From Tahibacter sp042701255 (lineage in GTDB: Bacteria; Pseudomonadota; Gammaproteobacteria; Xanthomonadales; Rhodanobacteraceae): a stretch of 64,000 nt of DNA. Below the pieces are notes generated by a model. That model did no database searches. It saw only the letters and a list, made by a program, of their open reading frames with translations, and was not told where the DNA came from. The translations under genes were made by a program, and so were the position numbers. Shown here one piece after another: positions 37,713 to 46,844 of this stretch. The stretch's first letter is position 1. Every line of letters begins with the position of its first letter. Where the stretch lies: assembly GCF_042701255.1 (NCBI RefSeq), contig NZ_CP170554.1, positions 3,844,001 through 3,908,000 of the forward strand, written 5' to 3'.

Positions 37713-40700
37713 GCGACCAGCCCATCGATCTGGCCGAACGCCGGCGCCGGCGCGCCGCGCAGCAGGCAGCGGCCGATGCGCACGAGAACGCGGCCGGCAC
37801 TCAGAAGGGCCGCAGCAAGGTCGACGGCGCCGCCGATGAGCGCACCGCACGCGATACCCGCAACGCAACCGAAGCCGCCGCGGAGCACGGCTCCTGCACG
37901 ACCGCCAGTACAACGAATGATCCGGCATCGTCCGGGACAGCGCTCGACGCGAACGCCGATGCCAAAACCGATCGCTACGCGGAGCTGCACTGCCTGTCGG
38001 ACTTCAGTTTCCAGCGCGGCGCCTCTTCGGCCGACGAATTGTTCGAGCGCGCGAAAAAGCTCGGCTATGCGGCGCTCGCGATCACCGACGAATGCTCATT
38101 GGCCGGCATCGTGCGCGCGTTCAATGCCTCGCGCGATCACGACCTGCCGCTGGTCATCGGCAGCGAGCTGCATCTGCAGGACGGTCCGGCCATCGTGCTG
38201 CTGGTCGAGAATCAGGACGGCTACAGCAATCTCTGCCGCATCATCACGCGTGCGCGCCTGCGCAGCGACAAAGGCGAATACCGCGTCTGCCGTGCCGACA
38301 TCGAGGACAGCAGCATCGGATTGCTCGCGCTCTGGCTGCCGGCGTTGGCAGCGGCCGCCGGAGATGCCGCCTCTGCGCCATCGTCAACCCACGGCATCCC
38401 CGCTGCATCTGCCGCTCCTGCTGCTGCAGCAACGGCATCCGCTACGCCGTCCGTGTTCGGTGCGACGGCGGCGAAAAAAACGCCTGGCGACATCGGCTCC
38501 GCGCCGAACACCACGAGCCGCAGTGCCGAGCACGACACCCAGGCGCACTGGCTGCGGCAGGTGTTTCCACAGCGCTGCTGGATCGCCGTCGAGCTGCATC
38601 GCGACGGCACCGATGCGCAGCGCCTCGCCGCACTGCAGGCGCTCGCGCAACGCCAGGGTTTTCCGCTCGTCGCGGCCGGCGACGTGCACATGCACCGGCG
38701 CGGCCGGCGCGCCTTGCAGGACGTCATGGCGGCGATACGCCTGAACACCACGGTCGACCAGGCCGGCCAGGCGCTGTTCCCGAACGGCGAACGTCATCTG
38801 CGCCCGCTGGCCGCCTTGCAGCGTCTGTATCCGCCCGGGCTGCTCGCGGCCAGCGTGGCGATCGCGCAGCGCTGCCGCTTCCGCCTCGATACCGTGAACT
38901 ACGAATATCCGCATGAAGTCGTGCCGCCGGGTCTGCGGCCGATCGAACACCTGCGCACATTGACCTGGGAAGGCGCCCTCAAGCGCTGGCCCGAAGGCGT
39001 CGAGGAAAAAACCCGGCGACAACTGCAGGACGAGCTCGCGCTGATCGAGAAGCTCAAGTACGAACATTTCTTCCTGACCGTGCACGACATCGTGCGCTGG
39101 GCGCGTGCGCAGGAGCCGCCGATCCTCTGCCAGGGCCGCGGTTCGGCGGCGAATTCGGCAGTCTGCTATTGCCTGGGCATCACCTCGATCGATCCGGTGC
39201 GCAGCAACCTGCTGTTCGAGCGCTTCATCTCCGAGGAGCGCGACGAGCCGCCGGACATCGACGTCGACTTCGAGCACGAGCGGCGCGAGGAAGTCATCCA
39301 GTACGTGTTCGGCAAATACGGCCGCGACCGCGCCGCGCTGGCCGCGACCGTGATCATGTACCGGCGCAAGAGCGCCGCGCGCGACGTCGGCCGCGCGCTC
39401 GGTCTCGGCGACGACCAGCTCAACCAGCTCAGCGAAGCCTATTCGCATGCCCACGGCGACGTGCCGCTGGCTCAGCGTCTGCGCGAATGCGGCTTCGATC
39501 CGACCAGCCGGCTCATTCGCCAGCTCGTCGCCCTGGTCGAAGAATTGCGCGGCTCGCCGCGGCATCTGTCGCAGCACGTCGGCGGCTTCGTGATCTCCGA
39601 GCACCCGCTGCACACCCTGGTGCCGGTCGAGAACGCGAGCATGGTCGACCGCACCGTGATCCAGTGGGACAAGGACGATCTCGAATCCCTGCGCCTGCTC
39701 AAGGTCGACTGCCTCGCGCTGGGCATGCTGACCTGCCTGCGCCGCTGCTTCGATCTGCTGCGCGAGCACTGCAGCCTGGATTACAACCTGGCCACCTTGC
39801 CGTCCGAGGATAAAAAACCTACGAAATGATCCAGAAGGCCGACACCATCGGCGTGTTCCAGATCGAATCGCGCGCGCAGATGTCCATGCTGCCGCGACTC
39901 AGGCCGGCGAACTTCTACGACCTCGTCGTCGAGATCGCGATCGTGCGGCCCGGCCCCATCGAAGGCGGCATGGTGCATCCCTACCTGCGCCGGCGCAAAG
40001 GACTGGAACCCATCGTCTATCCGGAATCGACCCTGCAGAACGCCGCCGGCAACGCCGAGCGCAAGAACCGCATCGAAGCCATCCTCGAACGCACTCACGG
40101 CGTGCCGATTTTCCAGGAACAGGTCATGAAGCTCGTACAGGTCGTCGCCGGCTTCACGCCAGGGCGCGCCGACCAGCTGCGCCGCGCCATGGGCTCGTGG
40201 AAACACGACGGCACCGTCGAAAAATTCCAGAAGGAAATCTTCGACGGCATGCGGCAGCAGGGCTATGAAGCCTATGCCGAAGGGCTGTTCAACCAGATCA
40301 AGGGATTCGGCAGCTACGGTTTTCCCGAATCGCATTCGGCCAGCTTCGCGCTGCTCGCCTACGCCTCGTCCTACATCAAACATCACCATCCGGCCGTGTT
40401 CACCTGCGCCTTGCTCAACTCGCTGCCGATGGGCTTCTACGCACCGGCCCAGCTGATCCAGGACGCGCGCCGCCACGACGTGACCGTGCGCCCGATCGAC
40501 GTGACGCGTAGCCATTGGCATTGCACCTTGGAGCGCATCGACACCGGTCACGCGTTGCGCCTGGGGCTGTGCCTGCTCAAAGGCGCGTCCGAAGCGCTCG
40601 CGACGCGCATCGTCGCCGCGCGTACGGCGCGCCTGTTCGCCGACGTCGCCGACCTCGTGCAGCGCGCCGCGCTGAGCCGCTTCGAAAGCGACCGTCTGGC

Positions 40701-41253
40701 CGAGGCCGGCGCGCTGCAGCAGCTGGCCGGCCATCGTCATCGTGCGCGCTGGTACAGCGCCGGCGCCGAACGTCTGCCGCCGCTGCTGGCCGGTGCGCAG
40801 CGCGAAGAACTCGATGTGCGCCTGCGCCCGCCGAGCACGGCCGAGAACGTCGAGGCCGACTATGCGACCCAGGGCTATTCGCTCGAAAGTCATCCATTGG
40901 CCCTGATCCGCCGCGAGCTGCGCCGCCTGCGCATCGGCGATTCGCGCAGCCTGCGCGAGCGGCCTCACGGTGCGCAGGGCAGCGTGGCCGGACTCGTCAC
41001 GGTGCGCCAGCGGCCGCCCGAGGCCGGCGGCGTCACCTTCGTCACGCTCGAAGACGAATTCGGACCGGTCAACATCGTGGTCTGGGAAAGAGTGGCACTG
41101 CGCTATCGCCGCGAACTGCTCGAATCCACCGTGCTGCGCATCGACGGACAACTGCAGCAGGTCGACGGCGTCTGCCACCTCGTCGCCCAGCGTCTGCAGA
41201 ACCTGTCGCGGCTGCTGCCGCAGATCGACATCGGGGCACGCAATTTCCATTGA
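37709..41253 (+). pseudogene. dnaE2: Error-prone DNA polymerase III alpha subunit DnaE2 (ImuC), frameshifted in this sequence
   Basis: From the ATG at 37709 (overlapping the imuB stop) the frame runs to 39829, and the rest (MIQKADTIGVFQIES onward) is in another frame to 41253. The two join if the A6 run 39812-39817 is read as A7: PSEDKK-TYE-MIQKADT. Corrected length is ~1181 residues. Domains: PHP (YAELHCLSDFSFQRGAS; AAGDVHMHRRG); polymerase palm with PPDIDVDFEHERREEV, whose aspartates bind the catalytic metals; fingers; and the C-terminal OB fold (VAGLVTVRQRPPEAGGVTFVTLED). Two disordered insertions are unusual: ~85 residues before YAELHCLS and ~70 residues of Ala/Ser/Thr inside the PHP domain after LLALWLPAL. 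It performs translesion synthesis with ImuA and ImuB after SOS induction. Confidence 0.88.
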
Positions 41254-41461
41254 GCGGAGCCGGACTTCGGCGCGTGCAATTCATGCCGGTCCGGACTTCG
41301 GTACCCTGGCCGGCGCGGTGAAGCTCGCTGCTTTTTGGCCGCCGTAACCACACATTCCGCCCCAGGGGTGAAGGCTCGTCGCGCAGAACCGCAGGTTCCG
41401 ACATCGATAGCTCCTTCTCTCCGGTCGGAGATCTCAAAACGCGACGCCGTCGACAAGCCCT

Positions 41462-41552
41462 CCCCTTCAAGGAGGCGAAAGGCGCCCGCCTGGGACCACC
41501 GGTTCCGGGCACCTTGAGTGCCTACGGGCCGGACGGGCATGGTGGAGATGGG
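41462..41552. repeat. Direct repeat, family B, copy 2, right of the SOS cassette
   Basis: Begins CCCCTTCAAGGAGG, contains GGCGCCCGCCTGGGACC-acc-GGTTCCGGGCACC (hairpin) and ends near CATGGTGGAGATGGGG. It has the same orientation as the copy at 33215-33305 and needs only one or two single-base gaps to align. Confidence 0.75.
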
Positions 41553-41994
41553 GCTGATGGCATGCCACTGAAGAGTCCGGAAACGAATAAACCTGGCTCA
41601 CCGCTCACGCAACGACGCTTCCAGCACGGATCACACTGCAAAACAGCCGTCGCGCCACATCATGGCCTTGGCGGCCGCGAACTGCGGTCCGTGCACGAGC
41701 AGCGCCGGACCAAACGCCGCCTTCGGGATTTTTCCGATACGTAAATCGGAATATTCCTATACAAATCCGCAGCGATTTCCGATGGCCACGGCAGAGGCCC
41801 GGCGCATACTGCAGTCACGCTGCGGTGCGCCGCACTGTCAGGCCATCCACGCCGTTCCGTCGTACGGCGATGCCGCAGCGCACACCGGACACTCCGGCCC
41901 GCACGAGCAGGCCGGGGCAAAGCCCGCATCCGTCCTTTCGCCGCAAACGTCTGCGTTCGGCAGCGTCTCTACGGCCTGCACCATGAGGTCGATC
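41553..41994. other. Gap before the HEAT-repeat gene, with an AT-rich inverted repeat
   Basis: About 440 bases without a supportable gene. TTCCGAT-ACGTAA-ATCGGAA at 41732-41751 is a 7-bp inverted repeat in the only AT-rich stretch and may be a regulator site or promoter region for the gene at 41995. Confidence 0.35.
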
Positions 41995-42861
41995 ATGAAT
42001 ACCGCTTGGCTCGGACTCGTCTTCGGCGCCTGCTGCGCCTGCACATCACTGGGCGTCATGGCCCAGCCCGCCAGACACCCGACGGAAAATCCCGTCGAAC
42101 TCAAGACCGGCAAGGAACTGCTGCGCGGCGACGCCAAGGAAACCACCGACGCGGCCCGCCCCGGCACGCCGCCGGCCGCCGACACCTCGTTCCCGAAAGG
42201 GCCTCTCGGCGACCTGTTGCGCGCACATCTGTTGAGCATGGTCGGCGTAGGCACGGATGCGGAACAGAAATTCCAGGACGCCGAGAACGCCTATCAGGCA
42301 TCGCTGCGCGGCTTGCGCGAGAAAGGTCCCGAAGTCGTCAAGCTGCTCGCGAACGCCTATGCGCGCACCCCGGAAGACCACTATTTCCGGCGCTGGGCCC
42401 TCGTCGAAACCCTGCGCGAGCTGCACAGCCCGGAAGCGGCCGCGACCCTGGCGCGCATCGCGACGAGCGCGATTCCGGCCGAACGCTACAAAGGCGACGT
42501 CGAGCGCAGCTCCGTCGACGAAGAGCTGCAGATCCGCGTCAACGCGGTCGAGGCGCTCGGAGAACTGGCCGGCAAGAGCAAGACCGCCGAAACGCCGCTG
42601 CTGGAACTGGCCAAGAGCCCGCACATCGGCATACAGCGCGCGGCGATCCGCGGCTACCTCGCGACGGCGACGGCGCCAGAGGAGCGCCGCAGCCGCTCCG
42701 CTCGACTGGAACGCCTGATCCCGGCCGAACGACGCAGCCTGATCTCGCTGGAAACCACCGACGTCAAGAGCGTTCCGCATCCCGACATGCCGGAAAAGTT
42801 CACGATCGAAAAGCGCCGCAAGCCCGAAGGCGAACCGCCGCGCGCGAACCCGAAACGCTGA
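41995..42861 (+). CDS. Exported HEAT-repeat-like protein of unknown function
   Basis: 288 residues from the ATG at 41995, which has AGGT in front. The frame is open far upstream (41662), but that part is not protein-like. The signal peptide is MNTAWLGLVFGACCACTSLGVMA, with a possible lipobox-like CCACTS. Mature residues ~60-240 are alpha-helical pairs: LLRAHLLSMVGVG, VVKLLANAYARTPEDHYFRRWALVETLREL, AATLARIATSAIP, RVNAVEALGELAGKS, HIGIQRAAIRGYLA. The spacing resembles HEAT/PBS-lyase repeats. The C-terminus is basic and disordered (KRRKPEGEPP). It lies 28 bases upstream of the metzincin-like gene and is probably co-transcribed, so it may be a periplasmic partner or scaffold for that protein. 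Confidence 0.6.
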   Translation: MNTAWLGLVFGACCACTSLGVMAQPARHPTENPVELKTGKELLRGDAKETTDAARPGTPPAADTSFPKGPLGDLLRAHLLSMVGVGTDAEQKFQDAENAYQASLRGLREKGPEVVKLLANAYARTPEDHYFRRWALVETLRELHSPEAAATLARIATSAIPAERYKGDVERSSVDEELQIRVNAVEALGELAGKSKTAETPLLELAKSPHIGIQRAAIRGYLATATAPEERRSRSARLERLIPAERRSLISLETTDVKSVPHPDMPEKFTIEKRRKPEGEPPRANPKR

Positions 42862-42889
42862 TCCGTCCACTCCTTCTTCGAGGTGCGTC

Positions 42890-43636
42890 ATGAACACGCT
42901 TCTTTCCCGCATCGCGGTGGCCGGCCTGTGCGCGATGGCCGGTACCGCCTTCGCCGATACCTGCGTCTACCAGCCCGGCAACAACAACGACAGCGGCGAC
43001 AACTTCTACATCGCCTCGGTCTGCCAGCAGCGCTTCATCGATCAGTTCTGGAACCATTTCGACTTCGACAAGGGCGACTGGGACGATGGCTTCGGCTATG
43101 ACGATCCCTGCAACGTCAACCAGCCGCTGGCGCGGACCTTCAATGCGCTCTACCTGCTGGCCTATTCGGCCCAGGACTACGCGACCTCGACGGGCGACTT
43201 CAGCGGCAACGCGCTGCGCTGGGGCTATCCCTACTCCGCGACCAAGATCGACGAACTCGACGGCCGCTGCGGCTCCGGCGACAAGAACAGCGGCGCGCGC
43301 GCGACGACCTATACCGGCCTGCAGGACAACCGCACCGTGCTGAAATGGCCGTTCTTCTACGGCGAAGTCGTCGTCGAGCGCGCCGGCACCGTCCTGCACG
43401 AGGCGCGGCACGCGGGCGGCAAGTCGCACAACGGCGGCACGGGCTGCCCGCGCAAGGCCTCCTGCGACACCAACTGGGCCTACGAAGGCGCGAACATGTA
43501 CCAGGTGCTCTATCTCTGGTGGTTCCGCGTCGCCGGCACGCGCACGACGACCGCCATGAAGAACCGCGCACGCAGCGAGGCGCAGAACATCATCGATCGC
43601 GGCTTCAATACGAATCCGGGTTTCGTGATTCCCTAG
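42890..43636 (+). CDS. Small secreted protein with a metzincin-type zinc motif (putative metalloprotease)
   Basis: 248 residues with signal peptide MNTLLSRIAVAGLCAMAGTAFA. The stretch HEARHAGGKSH at 170-180 is an exact HExxHxxGxxH motif: three His zinc ligands (170, 174, 180), general-base Glu171 and the conserved Gly177. Met203 in NMYQVLYLWW, 23 residues later, could be the Met-turn. Seven cysteines in the mature part (for example DTCVYQ, SVCQQ, DDPCN, GRCGSG, GCPRKASCD) suggest disulphides, consistent with export. The N-terminal half is aromatic and Asp/Asn rich. I do not recognise a named peptidase family, so metalloprotease is inference from the motif. The gene follows the HEAT-like gene by 28 bases with GAGG before the ATG. 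Confidence 0.65.
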   Translation: MNTLLSRIAVAGLCAMAGTAFADTCVYQPGNNNDSGDNFYIASVCQQRFIDQFWNHFDFDKGDWDDGFGYDDPCNVNQPLARTFNALYLLAYSAQDYATSTGDFSGNALRWGYPYSATKIDELDGRCGSGDKNSGARATTYTGLQDNRTVLKWPFFYGEVVVERAGTVLHEARHAGGKSHNGGTGCPRKASCDTNWAYEGANMYQVLYLWWFRVAGTRTTTAMKNRARSEAQNIIDRGFNTNPGFVIP

Positions 43637-43746
43637 TCCGCACCAGTTCGCAGGCTGCCGCCGATGCGCGGCAGCCTGCCGGAGTCGCCGCGCAGGCCGT
43701 GACGAACGCGGCGAATCGCGACATCGAAGCAGCTGCGTTGCGCTGC

Positions 43747-43943
43747 GTAGATTGCGGTAAGCACAGCGAACCGCAACATCGAGCAATCACGCACCACGAG
43801 CACCGATCGAAGAGAACTCCGATTGGCGAGAACTCCGATCGCAACGATCCGCAGCATCGAAGCCGCTACCGGCGACTCGCCCGCGCGCCGTCGGTCGCAT
43901 CGAGAACGCAATGATGCGGTTCGCGACACTCACCACAACCTGC
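43747..43943. repeat. Dispersed repeat, family A, copy 2
   Basis: The left arm GTAGATTGCGGTAAGC with GCGAACCGCAAC and the right arm ATGCGGTTCGCGAC, ACTCACCACAACC form inverted ends around ~130 bases. Degenerate internal copies (GAGAACTCCGAT twice; CGCAACGATCCGCAGCATCG) suggest internal duplication. It lies between the metzincin-like gene and the convergent moeB gene. Confidence 0.6.
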
Positions 43944-44005
43944 GGCGCTGCCGACGCGTGCACGAGACGACACGAGCGACGAATCATGCGCTCACCGCAC
44001 CGGCC

Positions 44006-45169
44006 TCACGCCGCTGCGCAGATCTGCGCAATGTCCTCGTAACCGTGAAATACCGCATCGCGGCCGCAGCCGGGACAGGCCGGATCGCGGCCCAGGCGCA
44101 GCTCGCGGAAGGTCGCGGCCAGCGCGTCGTAGCAGAGCAGCCGGCCGACCAGCGGATCGCCGCGCCCCAGCAGCAGCTTGATCGCCTCGGTGGCCTGCAG
44201 CATGCCGATGACGCCGGGCAATACGCCGAGCACGCCGGCTTCGGCGCAGTTCGGCGCCTCGGCGGCGCTCGGCGGTTCGGGGAACAGGCAGCGATAGCAC
44301 GGCGAGTCGGCACGGCGCGCATCGAACACGCTGACCTGGCCCGTGAAGCGATGGATGGCGCCGTAGACCAGCGGCAGCGCGAGGCGGCGACAGGCGGCGT
44401 CGAGCAGATAGCGCGTCGGGAAATTGTCGGCACCGTCGATGACGACGTCGGCGCCGGCGAGACAATCCTCGACATTGGCGGCGAGCAGACGCTCGTTCAC
44501 GCATTCGATGTCGATGCGCGGATTCAACGCGGCCAGCGCCATGCGCGCCGATTCGGTCTTGCGCATGCCGACGCGCGCGTCCGCATGCACGACCTGGCGC
44601 TGCAGGTTGGAGCGCTCGACGCGATCGTCGTCGATCAGACGCAGCCGGCCGACACCGGCCGCGGCCAGATACAGCGCCGCGGGCGAACCCAGACCACCGG
44701 CGCCGATCAGCACGACGCGCGCGGCGCCGAGGCGGGCCTGACCTTCGACGCCGACCTCGGGCAACAGCAGGTGCCGCGAATAGCGCTCGCTGCTGTCCGC
44801 ATCGAGCCCGCCGCGCTGCACCGGCAGCCCGGCCGCGAGCCAGGCCGCATAGCCGCCGGCGACCGATGCGACGTTGGCATAACCGAGCCGCTGCAAGGTG
44901 TCGGCCGCGAACAGCGAGCGCTGGCCGCTGCCGCAGAGCGCGAGCACGCGCGCCGCGCGGTCCGGCACGGCTTCGGCGATACGCAACTCGAGAAAACCGC
45001 GCGACAGACCCAGTGCGCCCTGCGGCGTGCCCGGCGCGCGCTCCGCATCGTCGCGCACGTCGACGAGCACGGCACCCGCCGCGAGCTCGCGTGCGGCCGC
45101 ATCGACCGAGACTTCCGGAATGCGGCCGCGCAGGTCGGCCAGCAATTGATCGCGTAACGGCGTCGCCAT
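44006..45169 (-). CDS. moeB: Rhodanese-MoeB fusion: adenylyltransferase/sulfurtransferase for molybdopterin or thiocarboxylate sulfur transfer
   Basis: 387 residues from the ATG at 45167-45169 behind GAGGA. The N-terminal rhodanese domain (LVDVRDDAERAPGTPQGA; active-site loop LCGSGQRS) is followed by a ThiF/MoeB E1-like domain: RYSRHLLLPEVGVEGQARL, ATP loop VVLIGAGGLGSPAALYLAAAG, IDDDRVERSNLQRQ, and zinc-binding CYRC and CPGC pairs. MoeB adenylates the C-terminal glycine of MoaD. The rhodanese at the N-terminus reverses the usual MoeB-rhodanese order (MOCS3 has it C-terminal). Proximity to moeA and mobA supports a molybdenum-cofactor role; ThiF-like thiamine function is the alternative. Confidence 0.82.
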   Translation of the reverse strand: MATPLRDQLLADLRGRIPEVSVDAAARELAAGAVLVDVRDDAERAPGTPQGALGLSRGFLELRIAEAVPDRAARVLALCGSGQRSLFAADTLQRLGYANVASVAGGYAAWLAAGLPVQRGGLDADSSERYSRHLLLPEVGVEGQARLGAARVVLIGAGGLGSPAALYLAAAGVGRLRLIDDDRVERSNLQRQVVHADARVGMRKTESARMALAALNPRIDIECVNERLLAANVEDCLAGADVVIDGADNFPTRYLLDAACRRLALPLVYGAIHRFTGQVSVFDARRADSPCYRCLFPEPPSAAEAPNCAEAGVLGVLPGVIGMLQATEAIKLLLGRGDPLVGRLLCYDALAATFRELRLGRDPACPGCGRDAVFHGYEDIAQICAAA

Positions 45170-45290
45170 GGGAATCCTCACTGCCTCAACAACAACGGTT
45201 CAACGATAGCCAGCCGGCACGCGCCGCGCACGGCACCTCGTCATGGACACAGCACTTCGGCGCGACAGCGTGCCGTGCGGACGCGTCCGC

Positions 45291-45600
45291 ATTCCGCACG
45301 GACCCGCACCAGCGCAGAACGAACGCGGATGATTCCGCAACGCCATCACGCACGGCGGCGGGAACGCCGATGCTCCGCCCGGCCCCTGCAAGCGCAGAGA
45401 AGTCCGCAGGACTACGCGACTCCAGCGCACACGACGGCGACAGCGTCCACGTTCCGCGCAAACCCGGACAGCGCAAAACATCCTCGGATGAACACGCAAC
45501 CTCATCGCAGGCGGCGGCGACCGCAGCCGCGTTCCGCGCAAATCCGGACCTGCGCGAAAGCAACCCGGATGAACACGACGTCATCACGAGCGCTCAACCG
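45291..45600. repeat. Degenerate tandem repeat with an 80-bp period between moeB and moeA
   Basis: Units start at 45291 (ATTCCGCACG), 45371 (TGCTCCGCCC), 45451 (GTTCCGCGCA) and 45531 (GTTCCGCGCA), exactly 80 bases apart. Shared internal landmarks are GCGCA at +20 to +26, GGATGA/CGGATGAACACG in the middle and TCATCRC later. The last two units are most alike; identity decays to the left. 80 is not a multiple of 3, and no frame shows protein repeats, so this is non-coding. The last unit runs to the moeA stop. Confidence 0.7.
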
Positions 45601-46844
45601 CCCAGCGGCAGGACTTCGACGACGGCGCCGGTCTCGAGCGCGACGGGTTCCTCGCCGATGACGATGAGGCAGTCGGCCCCGGCCACGCTGTGCAGCAGGC
45701 CCGAACCCTGTCGCGCGAGCGGCGTGACCCAGAGCGTGCCGTCGTCGCGGCATTCGCGCAGCGCGCGCTGGAACTCGGTACGCCGGTGCGACTTGCGCAA
45801 GGGTCCGGTCAGGCGCGCATGCCAGCGCGGCCGCGCCGCCGGATCACGGCCGGCCCAGACCTCGAGCAGCGGACGCACGAACACCTCGAAGGTCGCGATG
45901 CTCGATACCGGATTGCCCGGCAGCGCGAACAGCAGCGCCGCGTCGATCGCGCCGAACAGCAGCGGCATGCCGGGCTTCATGCGCACTTTCCAGAAATCCA
46001 CCAGGCCGACTTCGGCCAGCAGTCGCGGCAGGAAGTCGGCTTCGCCGGCCGAGACGCCGCCGGAACTGACGATCAGATCGGCCTCGGCCGCCGCGCGGCG
46101 CAGCGCGGCACGCAGCGCGGGCGGATCGTCGCGCAGGTGTTCGTGACGCAGCACGGTCACGCCGGCGGCGCGCAGCATGGCCGAAAGGCTGTCGCGATTG
46201 GAGTTGTAGATCTGGCCGTAGCCCAGCGGTTCGCCCGGCGCGACGACTTCGTCGCCGGTGGTCAGCAGCACCGCGCGCGGCTGGCGACGCACGTCGACCT
46301 CGGTATGGCCGAACGAGGCCAGCGTTCCGAGCCGCGCCGGCGTCAGACGCTGGCCGGCACGCAGCGCGAGCTCGCCGCGCGCATAGTCCTCGCCGGCCGC
46401 ACGCGTGTTCGCACCCGCCTTCTCGCCGGCAGAGACGATGACGACGTCACCGTCGACGCGCACGTTTTCCTTGATGACGACCGTGTCGGCACCGTCGGGC
46501 AGCGGCGCGCCCGTGGTGATGCGCAGGCATTCGCCGGAACCGACCGCGGCAAGGCGGCCGTCGCCGGCCAGCCGCGTGCCGGACAGCACGAAGCGCCGCT
46601 CGCCGTCGACCGGCAGATCGGCGCCACGCAGCGCGAAACCGTCCATGGCCGAATTCGCATAGCCGGGCACGTCGATCGGCGCGAAGACGTCGGCCGCCAG
46701 ACTGCGATCCAGCGCCGCGGCCAGCGCGATACGTTCGACCGCCAGCGCCCGGCCGCGCGCGATCACGCGCGCACGCGCCTGATCCACGCCGAGCAGGTCG
46801 GGAACCGGCGCCGGCAGCGTGTCGGTGTCGATCGCATCCTTCAT
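45594..46844 (-). CDS. moeA: Molybdopterin molybdenumtransferase MoeA
   Basis: 416 residues. MoeA inserts molybdate into adenylated molybdopterin. Domain order: N-terminal domains with VPGYANSAMDGFALRGAD and LRITTGAPLPDGADTVVIKEN; the MoCF-binding domain with LLTTGDEVV, YNSNRDSLSAML, SSGGVSAGEADF and ALPGNPVSSIATFEVFV; and a C-terminal beta domain. These are the diagnostic MoeA/gephyrin motifs. The ATG overlaps the mobA stop by 4 bases, so the two genes are translationally coupled. Downstream lies the 80-bp tandem repeat. Confidence 0.95.
   Translation of the reverse strand: MKDAIDTDTLPAPVPDLLGVDQARARVIARGRALAVERIALAAALDRSLAADVFAPIDVPGYANSAMDGFALRGADLPVDGERRFVLSGTRLAGDGRLAAVGSGECLRITTGAPLPDGADTVVIKENVRVDGDVVIVSAGEKAGANTRAAGEDYARGELALRAGQRLTPARLGTLASFGHTEVDVRRQPRAVLLTTGDEVVAPGEPLGYGQIYNSNRDSLSAMLRAAGVTVLRHEHLRDDPPALRAALRRAAAEADLIVSSGGVSAGEADFLPRLLAEVGLVDFWKVRMKPGMPLLFGAIDAALLFALPGNPVSSIATFEVFVRPLLEVWAGRDPAARPRWHARLTGPLRKSHRRTEFQRALRECRDDGTLWVTPLARQGSGLLHSVAGADCLIVIGEEPVALETGAVVEVLPLGG

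Noticed and set aside
41662..41994. N-terminal extension of the HEAT-repeat protein
   Set aside because: The extra 111 codons are not protein-like and would place residues before a clear signal peptide; AGGT precedes the ATG at 41995.
45186..45587. Leftward 133-codon open frame inside the 80-bp tandem array
   Set aside because: The array period is not a multiple of three, so the product shows no repeats, and there is no ribosome site. It is treated as non-coding.
45291..45600. Possible CRISPR array
   Set aside because: Whole 80-bp units are related throughout; there is no short conserved repeat separated by unique spacers and no cas gene nearby.
44866..46146. Rightward open frame spanning moeB, the 80-bp repeats and moeA
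   Set aside because: It crosses two well-supported leftward genes, has no ribosome site and encodes Arg/Ser/Pro-rich noise.
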